Shown: in pieces, positions 54,581 to 62,057 of the stretch | Layout: every line of letters begins with the position of its first letter | How positions within the stretch are numbered: position 1 is the stretch's first letter | DNA from: Sphingomonas citri | GTDB taxonomy: Bacteria > Pseudomonadota > Alphaproteobacteria > Sphingomonadales > Sphingomonadaceae | Reading direction: 5' to 3' | Assembly: GCF_019429485.1 (NCBI RefSeq) | Contig: NZ_JAHXZN010000003.1 | Location: 1 to 64,000 of the forward strand | DNA: 64,000 bases | The notes under the pieces: generated by a model | Seen by the model: the letters and a program-made list of their open reading frames with translations, nothing else | What the model was told of the DNA's origin: nothing | Database searches by the model: none | Made by a program: the position numbers and the translations under genes

Positions 54581-54997
54581 TCAGTGGCCGATCGCCTCGC
54601 GGACCTTGTCGGCGGCCTTGGCGAGCAGGCCCTTCTCCGCCTCTTCGGCCTCTTCCTTGGTGCGGAACGCGGCGCCCTCGGGCTCGGCGGGCGGTGCGTA
54701 GACCGAGAAGAGCTTGAGCTCGCCGCTGCCCTTGTTGACGATATTGTGCTGCGCGCCCTTCGGCACGACGACGAGGTGGTTCGGACCGGCCTTGGTAGAG
54801 TGACCGTCGATCACCACCTGCGCGTCGCCGGCGACGATGAAGGTGGTCTGGTCGGCGGGGTGGGTTTCCATGCCGATCTCCTCGCCCGCCGGGATGCTCA
54901 TCAGCACGATCTGCACCTTGGCGTCGCGGTACACTTCCTTCTGCCAGAGCTCGTTCTTCGACGCGAGCTCGACCATGTCCTTGTTGAAGATCGTCAC
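54581..54997 (-). CDS. Cupin-domain protein
   Basis: 138 residues with a single cupin (about 25-105): the first motif GEEIGMETHPADQTTFIVAGDAQVVIDG carries the His and Glu/Gln metal positions, the second motif is HLVVVPKGAQHNIVN. The remaining 35 residues are an Ala/Glu/Lys-rich helix. Cupins of this type are often small binding proteins or isomerases; the substrate is unknown. Single gene, convergent with glutaredoxin. Confidence 0.88.
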   Translation of the reverse strand: MTIFNKDMVELASKNELWQKEVYRDAKVQIVLMSIPAGEEIGMETHPADQTTFIVAGDAQVVIDGHSTKAGPNHLVVVPKGAQHNIVNKGSGELKLFSVYAPPAEPEGAAFRTKEEAEEAEKGLLAKAADKVREAIGH

Positions 54998-55062
54998 GGG
55001 ATCGTCCTTCCTTGATGTCTCGTGGAGCCGGACGTTCGAGCCCGGCAGAGCGTTCCCGTGGC

Positions 55063-55941
55063 TCAGCCGCGCCGGCGTGCCCGCGTCGGCAGCACCAGGC
55101 GCTCGATGAAGTTGCGGATCTCGGTCGAGCGGGTCGCCGCGTCGATGACCTGCGAGTCGAGCCCGAGCCGCCAGGCGAGGTCGCGCCGCTCGGGTGCTGC
55201 GTGCAGCGTCTCGACCAGCTCGGCCTGTGCGGCGACGTCCACCTCGTCTCGCGCGAGCCGGTGCTCGATCAGGTCATCGGCCTGGCGGCGCAAAGCGGCG
55301 GCGACCTCGCCCAGGTCGATCTCCGGATGATATTGCACGCCCCAGAACACGCCGTCGCCGTGGCAGATCTCGGCGGCTTGGACCGCGGTCACCGCGTTGC
55401 CGGCGAGTAGCGTCGCGCCCGCGGGCAGCTCGGCGACCTCGTCGGTATGGATCGCGGGCGCGTCATAGGCGGGCGGCCGGCCATGCAGCAGCGGATGGTC
55501 GCGCCCCGCCGTCGTCGGCGCGATGCGGCGCGCGAACCCGGCCTCGCGGCGCTCACCCATCGCGCGCACGCGGCCACCCGCCGCGACGACCGCGACCTGC
55601 AACCCCGCGCACGAGCCGAACGACGGCACGCCAGCGCCGAACACGTCGCGCATGAAGGCGATGATGCGGCGGCACTCGGGGCTGTCGTCGTAGAGGTGCA
55701 GCGGCGAGCCGGTGAGGAAGACCGCGTCATACTCCGCGATCTCAGCGATGCCGGGCGGCGTCGCGCCGTCGTCGGCGGGCGTGATCCGGGTGATCGTCGC
55801 GCCCGGCGCAATCGTCTCGAGCAGCGCGGCATAGGTCTCGCCCGAGCTGCGCCCGACGCTGTCGCGTCGATGCGCGCGTGCGTCGGGCGGCTCGCTCTCG
55901 GCGACCAGGAAGGACAAAGCGGCGACGAGTAGATCGGACAC
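55063..55941 (-). CDS. Class I glutamine amidotransferase-like protein
   Basis: 292 residues. The GATase1 domain (about 35-245) has the nucleophile Cys in SFGSCAGLQVA and the His-x-Glu pair in GVQYHPEIDL; an early AVFLTGSPLHLYDD replaces the usual oxyanion segment. A C-terminal extension of about 45 residues (HAAPERRDLAWRLGLDSQVIDAATRSTEIRNFIERL) is present. Such proteins are often annotated as GMP-synthase-like glutamine amidotransferases, but the acceptor is unknown. It is 49 bp downstream of the soluble receptor-like gene on the same strand and may be co-transcribed with it. Confidence 0.87.
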   Translation of the reverse strand: MSDLLVAALSFLVAESEPPDARAHRRDSVGRSSGETYAALLETIAPGATITRITPADDGATPPGIAEIAEYDAVFLTGSPLHLYDDSPECRRIIAFMRDVFGAGVPSFGSCAGLQVAVVAAGGRVRAMGERREAGFARRIAPTTAGRDHPLLHGRPPAYDAPAIHTDEVAELPAGATLLAGNAVTAVQAAEICHGDGVFWGVQYHPEIDLGEVAAALRRQADDLIEHRLARDEVDVAAQAELVETLHAAPERRDLAWRLGLDSQVIDAATRSTEIRNFIERLVLPTRARRRG

Positions 55942-55989
55942 GGGGCGCTGGAACGAGCCGGCGGGCGATCGGCTCCGCTCGTCAATGAC

Positions 55990-57021
55990 TTAGCGCGAGC
56001 GCCCGGTCAGCGCGGCGACGATCTCGCTCTCCGAGGCGACATGATCCTCGATGACGCAGCGAAAGCCCAGCCCGGGCATGCCGTGGTCGCTTGGCACCCT
56101 GGCCTGGGCGACGGTGAGTCCGTCGAGCGCGCGGGTGAGCCGCTCCGTGCTCGTGACGACATGCGGGTGCGGCTCGAGATGGCGATAGCCGCCGGTGGTC
56201 GCGACGACCCGGCCCTCGGGATCGACGATCGAGATGGTCGCGCGCGCGGCGCGATTCATCACCCCGATCAGCTCGGCCACCTGGCCCTCGAAGTCGAACT
56301 CGAGGTAGCAGATGCCGGTGATCACGCCCTCGCACACCACCGGCGCGACATAGATCAGCACCTTGCGATCGTTCGACCAGGGATTGACCCAGACCTCGTC
56401 GGTGACCCAGCCCGCCGTCGCGCCCCCCGACAGCACCCGGCGGAACTGCGCGAACTCGGCGAAATGGACGTCGCGCACCGCCATATTCTCGTGCGCGCAG
56501 ACCCGCACCTTGCCCTCGGCGTCGACCAGGAAGGCGTTGAGGAAATACGGCGAATAGCCGAGCAGCGCGCGCAGCCGTTCGAGCGCCCGCGTCTCGGCGC
56601 GGGGATCCTTGTCGAGCAGCAGACTCTCGCGGATGGCATGGTCCGAGGCGAGGAAGCGCACGTCGACCGAGCGGTCGTGCAGCATTCGCGCCAGCGCGTC
56701 GGCGATCGACTGCGCCAGTTCTCCCAGCCGCCCGCCCTCGAGCTCGCTGACCAGCTCCGCCGCGATCTCGCTGCCCTGACGCAGTCGACCGAGCAGTTCC
56801 TCGCGGAAGGCGTGCGACGAGCTGCTCGCCTGCGCCGCGAGCGATTTCACCTCCTGTGCCACGATTCCAAAGCCGCGGCCCGCCTCACCCGCACGCGCCG
56901 CCTCGATCGCCGCATTGAGCGCGAGCAATTTGGTTTGCGCCGCGATCGCCTCGGAGCGGTCCGCGTGCGCGCGCACCTCGGTGCTGAGCGATCCTAACAG
57001 CGAACGGATGCGACGCGGCAT
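55990..57021 (-). CDS. Soluble receptor-like protein, signalling tip N-terminal and PAS/Cache-like domain C-terminal
   Basis: 343 residues with no membrane segment. The N-terminal 75 residues are one half of a receptor signalling hairpin, including [42 protein letters not shown]. The rest (about 120-330) is a sensor-like alpha/beta region with [75 protein letters not shown] and [15 protein letters not shown], similar to Cache/PAS sensor domains that normally precede the signalling part. The order is thus reversed. It may couple to CheA in the cytoplasm. Partner and ligand are unknown. Confidence 0.75.
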   Translation of the reverse strand: MPRRIRSLLGSLSTEVRAHADRSEAIAAQTKLLALNAAIEAARAGEAGRGFGIVAQEVKSLAAQASSSSHAFREELLGRLRQGSEIAAELVSELEGGRLGELAQSIADALARMLHDRSVDVRFLASDHAIRESLLLDKDPRAETRALERLRALLGYSPYFLNAFLVDAEGKVRVCAHENMAVRDVHFAEFAQFRRVLSGGATAGWVTDEVWVNPWSNDRKVLIYVAPVVCEGVITGICYLEFDFEGQVAELIGVMNRAARATISIVDPEGRVVATTGGYRHLEPHPHVVTSTERLTRALDGLTVAQARVPSDHGMPGLGFRCVIEDHVASESEIVAALTGRSR

Positions 57022-57321
57022 GGTTATTCCCAGATGGAGCGGGCGGTATAGGCGAAGAGCGTGAACCCGGGGTAACTCACCTGTGTCAAGCGCTCACGCC
57101 GCTCGCGACGCCACCTCCGGCGTTGCGCCAAATCGTTTTCGCTGCTCCGCCCGAAGGCTACTTGCGCATCATTGATCATACTTAATGCGTATAATGTGAG
57201 AGAACGTTCACATCATAGCTGTTCCCGCCGCGGTTTGACGCTTGACAGTGCGAGGACTTCCACAGATTAAATCAATTTGATTGACGTATCGCCGTAGAGC
57301 GCGTTGTTCAGGAGGGGATTT
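57022..57321. promoter_or_regulatory. Divergent regulatory region upstream of the TonB-dependent receptor
   Basis: Three hundred bases with no gene. It holds a perfect TATAAT at 57190-57195 next to a dyad ATGTGA (57194-57199), eight bases, TCACAT (57208-57213) that also contains GAACGTTC, a plausible operator for a LacI/Crp-like regulator. A TTGACA at 57242-57247 is followed by an AT-rich segment (GATTAAATCAA) at usual -10 spacing. The ribosome binding site AGGAGG lies at 57310-57315. Confidence 0.5.
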
Positions 57322-60300
57322 ATGAAGGGGCTCAATGGGTTGAACGCGAGCCGCGCGAAGCTGCTCGCCGCCGTGTCGCTGGTCGGGCTGCTCGGCCTGC
57401 CGCTGGACGCACTGGCGCAGACCGGCGCCGGTACCGCCACCGGGGACGCGGCGACGACCGATCCCGACCGCGTCGCGGCGCCCGACCAGGCCGGTGAGGA
57501 GCCCGCCGATATCGTCGTCACTGGCATCCGCGCCTCGCAGGCGCGCGCCATCGAGGTGAAGCGCAACGCCGACAGCGTGGTCGAGGCGATCAGCGCGCAG
57601 GATATCGGCAAGCTGCCCGACGTCACCATCTCCGACTCGCTTCAGCGCATCCCCGGCGTGCAGATCCGCCGCGACGCGGGCGAAGGTGCCGCGGTCAACA
57701 TCCGCGGGCTGCCACAGGTGACCACGCTGCTCAACGGCGAGCAGTTCCTCGGCGCCAACTCGGTGACGACGGTGCAGCCGAACTTCACCGACATCCCGTC
57801 GCAGCTCTTCTCGGGCGCGACCGTGTTCAAGTCGCCGACCGCGTCGCTCCAGCAGGCGGGCCTCACCGGCACGATCGACCTGCTGACGCGGCGCCCGTTC
57901 GACCTCAAGCAGGGCCTTACCTTCTCGGCCGCGGGCGAGGGCCAGTACGGCGACAAGACCGAAAAGTGGAATCCGTCGTTCAACGGGCTGATCGCCTTCC
58001 ACGGCGATCGCGTCGGACTGCTCGTCTCGGCGGCGTACAGCGACCTGACGCTGGCCAACAGCTTCCGCGGCATCCAGGATTATGGCGTCGCGCTGCGCAA
58101 CGAGTCGGGCAGCGCCACCAACCAGGGCGACTTCGCGGTTGGCAACAACGGCGTCAGCCGTGGCACCCCGGTGCGCAACGCCGCGGGCGCGATCGTCGGC
58201 TACGACGTTAATGGTGACGGCGACGCCAACGACGCCTTCATCACGCCGCAGTCGCACACGGCATGGAACCGCATCACCGATCGCCAGCGCTTCGGCGCCA
58301 ACGCGTCGCTGCAGTTCGAGATCAACGACGCGCTGCGCCTCACTGCGGACGGCTTCTACACGCGCCAGACGCAGTACGACCGCACCGCCGGCTTCCAGTT
58401 CCAGAACGTCGACTGGCTCTCCTCGCCCTTCTCGCCGACGAAGTCGCGCGACACCGGCGCGGTGGTCAACGGCTTCGACGTCAACACCGTCCAGCAATAT
58501 ACCTATAGTCTGCCGAGCTTCGACAGCTACTCGGAGACGTTCCGCACCAAGAGCGAGTCGCAGAACTACAACCTCCAGCTCGACTGGAAGCCGAGCGACA
58601 CGTTCAAGGCGACCGTGCGGGGCATCTACGGCAAGGCCTCGCGCAACCGTGATCAGTCGTACACTCAGTTCAGCCTGACCAACGGCCGCCAGTGGGGCTA
58701 TCAGCCCGACGGCAGCGCCAATCCGGGCGGCCAGCAGATCGGCGGCCTCGGCAACTACCCCGCCTCGATCGGCGGCGACCGCCAGTTCAATCCGACCGGT
58801 TATCAGGTCTACAGCCCGACCGCGACGATCGACTATTCCAGCGGCGCGCCGGTGTTCGGCTTCTCGCCCGACTTCCTCGCGCAGGCGAGCGACCCGTCGC
58901 GCTACGGCCTCAAGACGATCTCGTCCGAGGGCAACGTCTACCAGAACGGCGACATCTGGGCGCTGCGCGCCGATGGCGAGTGGCAGGCCAACGACCAGCT
59001 CAAGATCGCGTTCGGCGCGCGCTACGGCGAGCGCAGCGTGGAGCAATACACCTTCGACCGCGCCTCGCCCTTCTACGCCGGGAACACCGACAACCCGCAG
59101 AACCCGGCGGCGGGCTGCCTGGTCAAGTGGAAGGCGTTCGACGTCAACCTCAACGACAACTCGTGCTCGGTGCTCGATCCTGCCGGTCGCGCCTATACCG
59201 CGGGACTCACCCGCCAGGCGACCGACCCGATCTTCGCGGGCCTGATCAAGCAATATGCGCTGCCTGCCGCGGGCACGCCCGCGCTCTACGCGCTCGATCC
59301 GAAGGCGATGGACGACAGCGAGGCCTGGCAGAACAAATTCTACCCCGGCAGCGTCAACATCGTGAACCCGGCGCTGTCGTTCAACGTCAACACGCGCCAG
59401 ATCTCGGGCTATGCCCAGGTCTCCGGCGAGGGCGAGCTGCTCGGCATGGCGTTCCGCGCCAACGGCGGCCTGCAGGTGGTCAACACCCGCCTCAACGTGC
59501 GCCAGAACATCCTCGGCGCGCCGCAGCCCTACGGCGTCTCCGGCGTGGACGCGGGTGACGTCGTCACCGAGCGTCAGTTCACCGACTTCCTGCCGTCGAT
59601 CAACATCGCCTTCGACGTCACCGACAAGCTGCGCGCCCGGGCCGCTTTCTCGAAGACGATGACGCTGCTCGACTTCCAGCAGTGGGGCGGTGGCCTCAAC
59701 GTCGGCTATGCGATCAACACGCAGATCTCGCCGCCGCGCTTCGAGGCGCAGACCGCGGACTCGCTCGGCAACCCCAACCTCAACCCGTGGCGCGCCACCA
59801 ACGTCGAGGCGAGCCTCGAATATTACACCGGCCGTTCGAGCCTGGTCGCGGCGGGTGCCTTCTATATCGCGGTCGACAGCTTCATCGATCGCACCACCGA
59901 GCTGCGCAGCGACATCCCGGACAATGACGGCGTGATCCGCCGCCAGGTCGTGACCAACACCTTCCGCCAGGGCGAGGGCGGCACGCTCAAGGGCATCGAG
60001 CTCTCGGCGCGCCAGTCACTGGCCGATTACGGCGTCAACGGGCTGTTCGGCGGCTTCGGCGTCGACGCCAACTACACGCTGTCGCTGGGCGACGCGGGGC
60101 TCGTCGACCTGGCGGGCAACAACCAGCCCTTCCAGGACAATTCGAAGCACCAGATCAACGCGGCGCTCTGGTTCGAGAAGTACGGGTTGCAGGCGCGCGT
60201 GGCCTACAATTACCGCTCGAAGCGGCTGGTGTCGTCCAACTACGGCGGCATCGTCGGGCTCGCGCAGTACCAGGCGCCGACCAACTATCTCGACGCCTCG

Positions 60301-60456
60301 ATCTCGTATGACGTGACGCCGTTCCTCACGCTCTACGGCCAGGCCTCCAACCTGACCGCCGAGACCGAGCGTTACTATCTCACGTGGCCGGACCAGGTGT
60401 TCAACGAGAACATCTACGAGCGGCGCTTCATCGCCGGCGCGCGCGTCCGCTTCTGA
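57322..60456 (+). CDS. TonB-dependent outer-membrane receptor
   Basis: 1044 residues from the ATG at 57322, which has AGGAGGGG 7 bp upstream. A signal peptide (about 1-35, LDALAQ) is followed by a TonB box region (DIVVTGIRASQARAIEVKRNADSV), the plug (DIGKLPDVTISDSLQRIPGVQIRRDAGEGAAVNIRG) and a large 22-strand-type barrel. The last residues ERRFIAGARVRF end in Phe. The family type (long barrel, plug with LQRIPGVQI) is that of sphingomonad and Caulobacter carbohydrate receptors. It is followed by halogenase-like and glycosidase genes, which suggests that it imports an oligosaccharide. Confidence 0.95.
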   Translation: MKGLNGLNASRAKLLAAVSLVGLLGLPLDALAQTGAGTATGDAATTDPDRVAAPDQAGEEPADIVVTGIRASQARAIEVKRNADSVVEAISAQDIGKLPDVTISDSLQRIPGVQIRRDAGEGAAVNIRGLPQVTTLLNGEQFLGANSVTTVQPNFTDIPSQLFSGATVFKSPTASLQQAGLTGTIDLLTRRPFDLKQGLTFSAAGEGQYGDKTEKWNPSFNGLIAFHGDRVGLLVSAAYSDLTLANSFRGIQDYGVALRNESGSATNQGDFAVGNNGVSRGTPVRNAAGAIVGYDVNGDGDANDAFITPQSHTAWNRITDRQRFGANASLQFEINDALRLTADGFYTRQTQYDRTAGFQFQNVDWLSSPFSPTKSRDTGAVVNGFDVNTVQQYTYSLPSFDSYSETFRTKSESQNYNLQLDWKPSDTFKATVRGIYGKASRNRDQSYTQFSLTNGRQWGYQPDGSANPGGQQIGGLGNYPASIGGDRQFNPTGYQVYSPTATIDYSSGAPVFGFSPDFLAQASDPSRYGLKTISSEGNVYQNGDIWALRADGEWQANDQLKIAFGARYGERSVEQYTFDRASPFYAGNTDNPQNPAAGCLVKWKAFDVNLNDNSCSVLDPAGRAYTAGLTRQATDPIFAGLIKQYALPAAGTPALYALDPKAMDDSEAWQNKFYPGSVNIVNPALSFNVNTRQISGYAQVSGEGELLGMAFRANGGLQVVNTRLNVRQNILGAPQPYGVSGVDAGDVVTERQFTDFLPSINIAFDVTDKLRARAAFSKTMTLLDFQQWGGGLNVGYAINTQISPPRFEAQTADSLGNPNLNPWRATNVEASLEYYTGRSSLVAAGAFYIAVDSFIDRTTELRSDIPDNDGVIRRQVVTNTFRQGEGGTLKGIELSARQSLADYGVNGLFGGFGVDANYTLSLGDAGLVDLAGNNQPFQDNSKHQINAALWFEKYGLQARVAYNYRSKRLVSSNYGGIVGLAQYQAPTNYLDASISYDVTPFLTLYGQASNLTAETERYYLTWPDQVFNENIYERRFIAGARVRF

Positions 60457-60466
60457 TCGCCCTGGT

Positions 60467-60496
60467 CACCGCTCTTGCCCTCGGGCAGGAGCGGTG
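60467..60496. promoter_or_regulatory. Intercistronic hairpin after the receptor gene
   Basis: A 14-bp stem with one mismatch, CACCGCTCTTGCCC / GGGCAGGAGCGGTG, encloses two bases. It lies between the receptor stop (60456) and the halogenase start (60515). There is no T run. It probably reduces transcription into the next genes or stabilises the upstream receptor mRNA, a common way to keep receptor expression above that of the enzymes. Confidence 0.55.
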
Positions 60497-60514
60497 GCGG
60501 GTGAGGGACGCATC

Positions 60515-62023
60515 ATGACGCACGCACCGATCCGCTCGATCACGATCGTCGGCGGGGGGACCGCCGGCTGGATGGCGGCGACCTGGCTGGCGCGGCGCTT
60601 CGCGCACCTTCGTCTTGTTATCACCGTCGTCGAGAGCGCCGCCATCGGCACGGTGGGCGTCGGCGAGGCGACCGTGCCCGCGATCCGCGACTTCCTCGCC
60701 GCGGTCGAACTCGGCGAGGCCGAGGTGCTGCGCGAGACCGAGGGCACGATCAAATACGGCATCCGCTTCCGCGACTGGCAGCGCGACGGCCACGACTTCT
60801 TCCATCCCTTCGGACTGTACGGCGTGGCGGCGCGCGGCGTCGCCTTCCACCATTATTGGCTCAAGCTGCGCCAGGCGGGGGATCCGACGTCGCTCGGCGC
60901 CTATTGCGTCGCGACCCAGCTGGCCGAGCGCAACCTGTTCCTGCCCCCGACCGAGCGCCCGGCGAACGACCTCGGCGTGTTCAACTTCGCGCTCCACTTC
61001 GATGCCTCGAAGTTCGCCGCGCTGCTCAAGCGGCTCGCGCTGGCCAACCATGTCCGCCACGTCGAGGGCCGCATCACCGAGGTGCTGCGCGACGGCGAGC
61101 GCGGCGCGGTCAATGCGGTGCGGCTGGAGGACGACACGCGCGTCGAAGGTGACCTCTGGATCGACTGTTCGGGCTTCCGGAGCCTGCTGCTCGGCGAGGC
61201 GATGGAGGTGCCGTACGTCGACTGGCGTCGCTGGCTGCCGTGCGACCGTGCGGTGGCGATCCCGTGCCGCGCGTCGGGCCCGCACCGCCCCCTCACCACC
61301 GCGACGGCGCGCCCGGCGGGGTGGCAGTGGCACATCCCACTGCGCCACCGCACCGGCAACGGCTATGTCTATTGCTCAGATTTCGCGAGCGACGACGAGG
61401 CCGAGACGCTGCTGCGCGAAAGCCTGGAAGGTGAGCCGCTCGCTCCCGCCAACCGGCTGCGCTTCACCGCGGGGCATCGCGCGCGCTTCTGGGAGAAGAA
61501 CGTCGTCGGGCTCGGCCTCGCCTCGGGCTTCCTCGAGCCGCTCGAGTCGACCAGCATCTCGCTGATCCAGTCGGGCCTCGACCGGCTCGCCCCATTGTTC
61601 CCCGACCAAGGCTTCGACCCACGCCTGGCGGCGACCTACAACCGCCAGTCAGTGCTCGAGTTCGAGCGGATCCGCGACTTCCTGCTGCTCCACTACCTTC
61701 CCAACCGGCGCGAGGGCGAGCCCTTCTGGGATGCGATCCGCGCGGTGCCGCCGACCGACGGGCTACAGGCAAAGCTCGACGCGTGGCGCGCTGCGGGCGA
61801 GTTCGTGCGACGCGAGTGGGACACGTTCCAGGACGCGAGCTGGCTCAGCCTCTACGCCGGCTTCGACGATCTGCCCGCACGACCGTCGCCGCTGGCGGAC
61901 CAATATGATGTCGCGACGCTAACCGACAGCCTGACGCGGATGCGCGAGGCGATCGCGGGCACGCTGCGGCTGGCCGAGCCGCATCAGGATTTCCTCCGCC
62001 GCGTCGCGGGCGGGGGGCAGTGA
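60515..62023 (+). CDS. Tryptophan-halogenase-family flavoprotein
   Basis: 502 residues from the ATG at 60515. The FAD-binding motif is IVGGGTAGWMAATWLARRF, then GVGEATVPAIRDFL, and the halogenase signature W-x-W-x-I-P is present as GWQWHIPLRHRTGNGYVY. A further conserved part is FLEPLESTSISLIQSG. Flavin-dependent halogenases chlorinate tryptophan, but many TonB-receptor-linked relatives in sphingomonads and Caulobacter have no known halogenation role. The linked flavin reductase is not seen. It probably shares a transcript with the receptor and the glycosidase. Confidence 0.9.
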   Translation: MTHAPIRSITIVGGGTAGWMAATWLARRFAHLRLVITVVESAAIGTVGVGEATVPAIRDFLAAVELGEAEVLRETEGTIKYGIRFRDWQRDGHDFFHPFGLYGVAARGVAFHHYWLKLRQAGDPTSLGAYCVATQLAERNLFLPPTERPANDLGVFNFALHFDASKFAALLKRLALANHVRHVEGRITEVLRDGERGAVNAVRLEDDTRVEGDLWIDCSGFRSLLLGEAMEVPYVDWRRWLPCDRAVAIPCRASGPHRPLTTATARPAGWQWHIPLRHRTGNGYVYCSDFASDDEAETLLRESLEGEPLAPANRLRFTAGHRARFWEKNVVGLGLASGFLEPLESTSISLIQSGLDRLAPLFPDQGFDPRLAATYNRQSVLEFERIRDFLLLHYLPNRREGEPFWDAIRAVPPTDGLQAKLDAWRAAGEFVRREWDTFQDASWLSLYAGFDDLPARPSPLADQYDVATLTDSLTRMREAIAGTLRLAEPHQDFLRRVAGGGQ

Positions 62024-62057
62024 CAGCGCGCCGCGGCGCCAACCGGGAAGAGGGACG

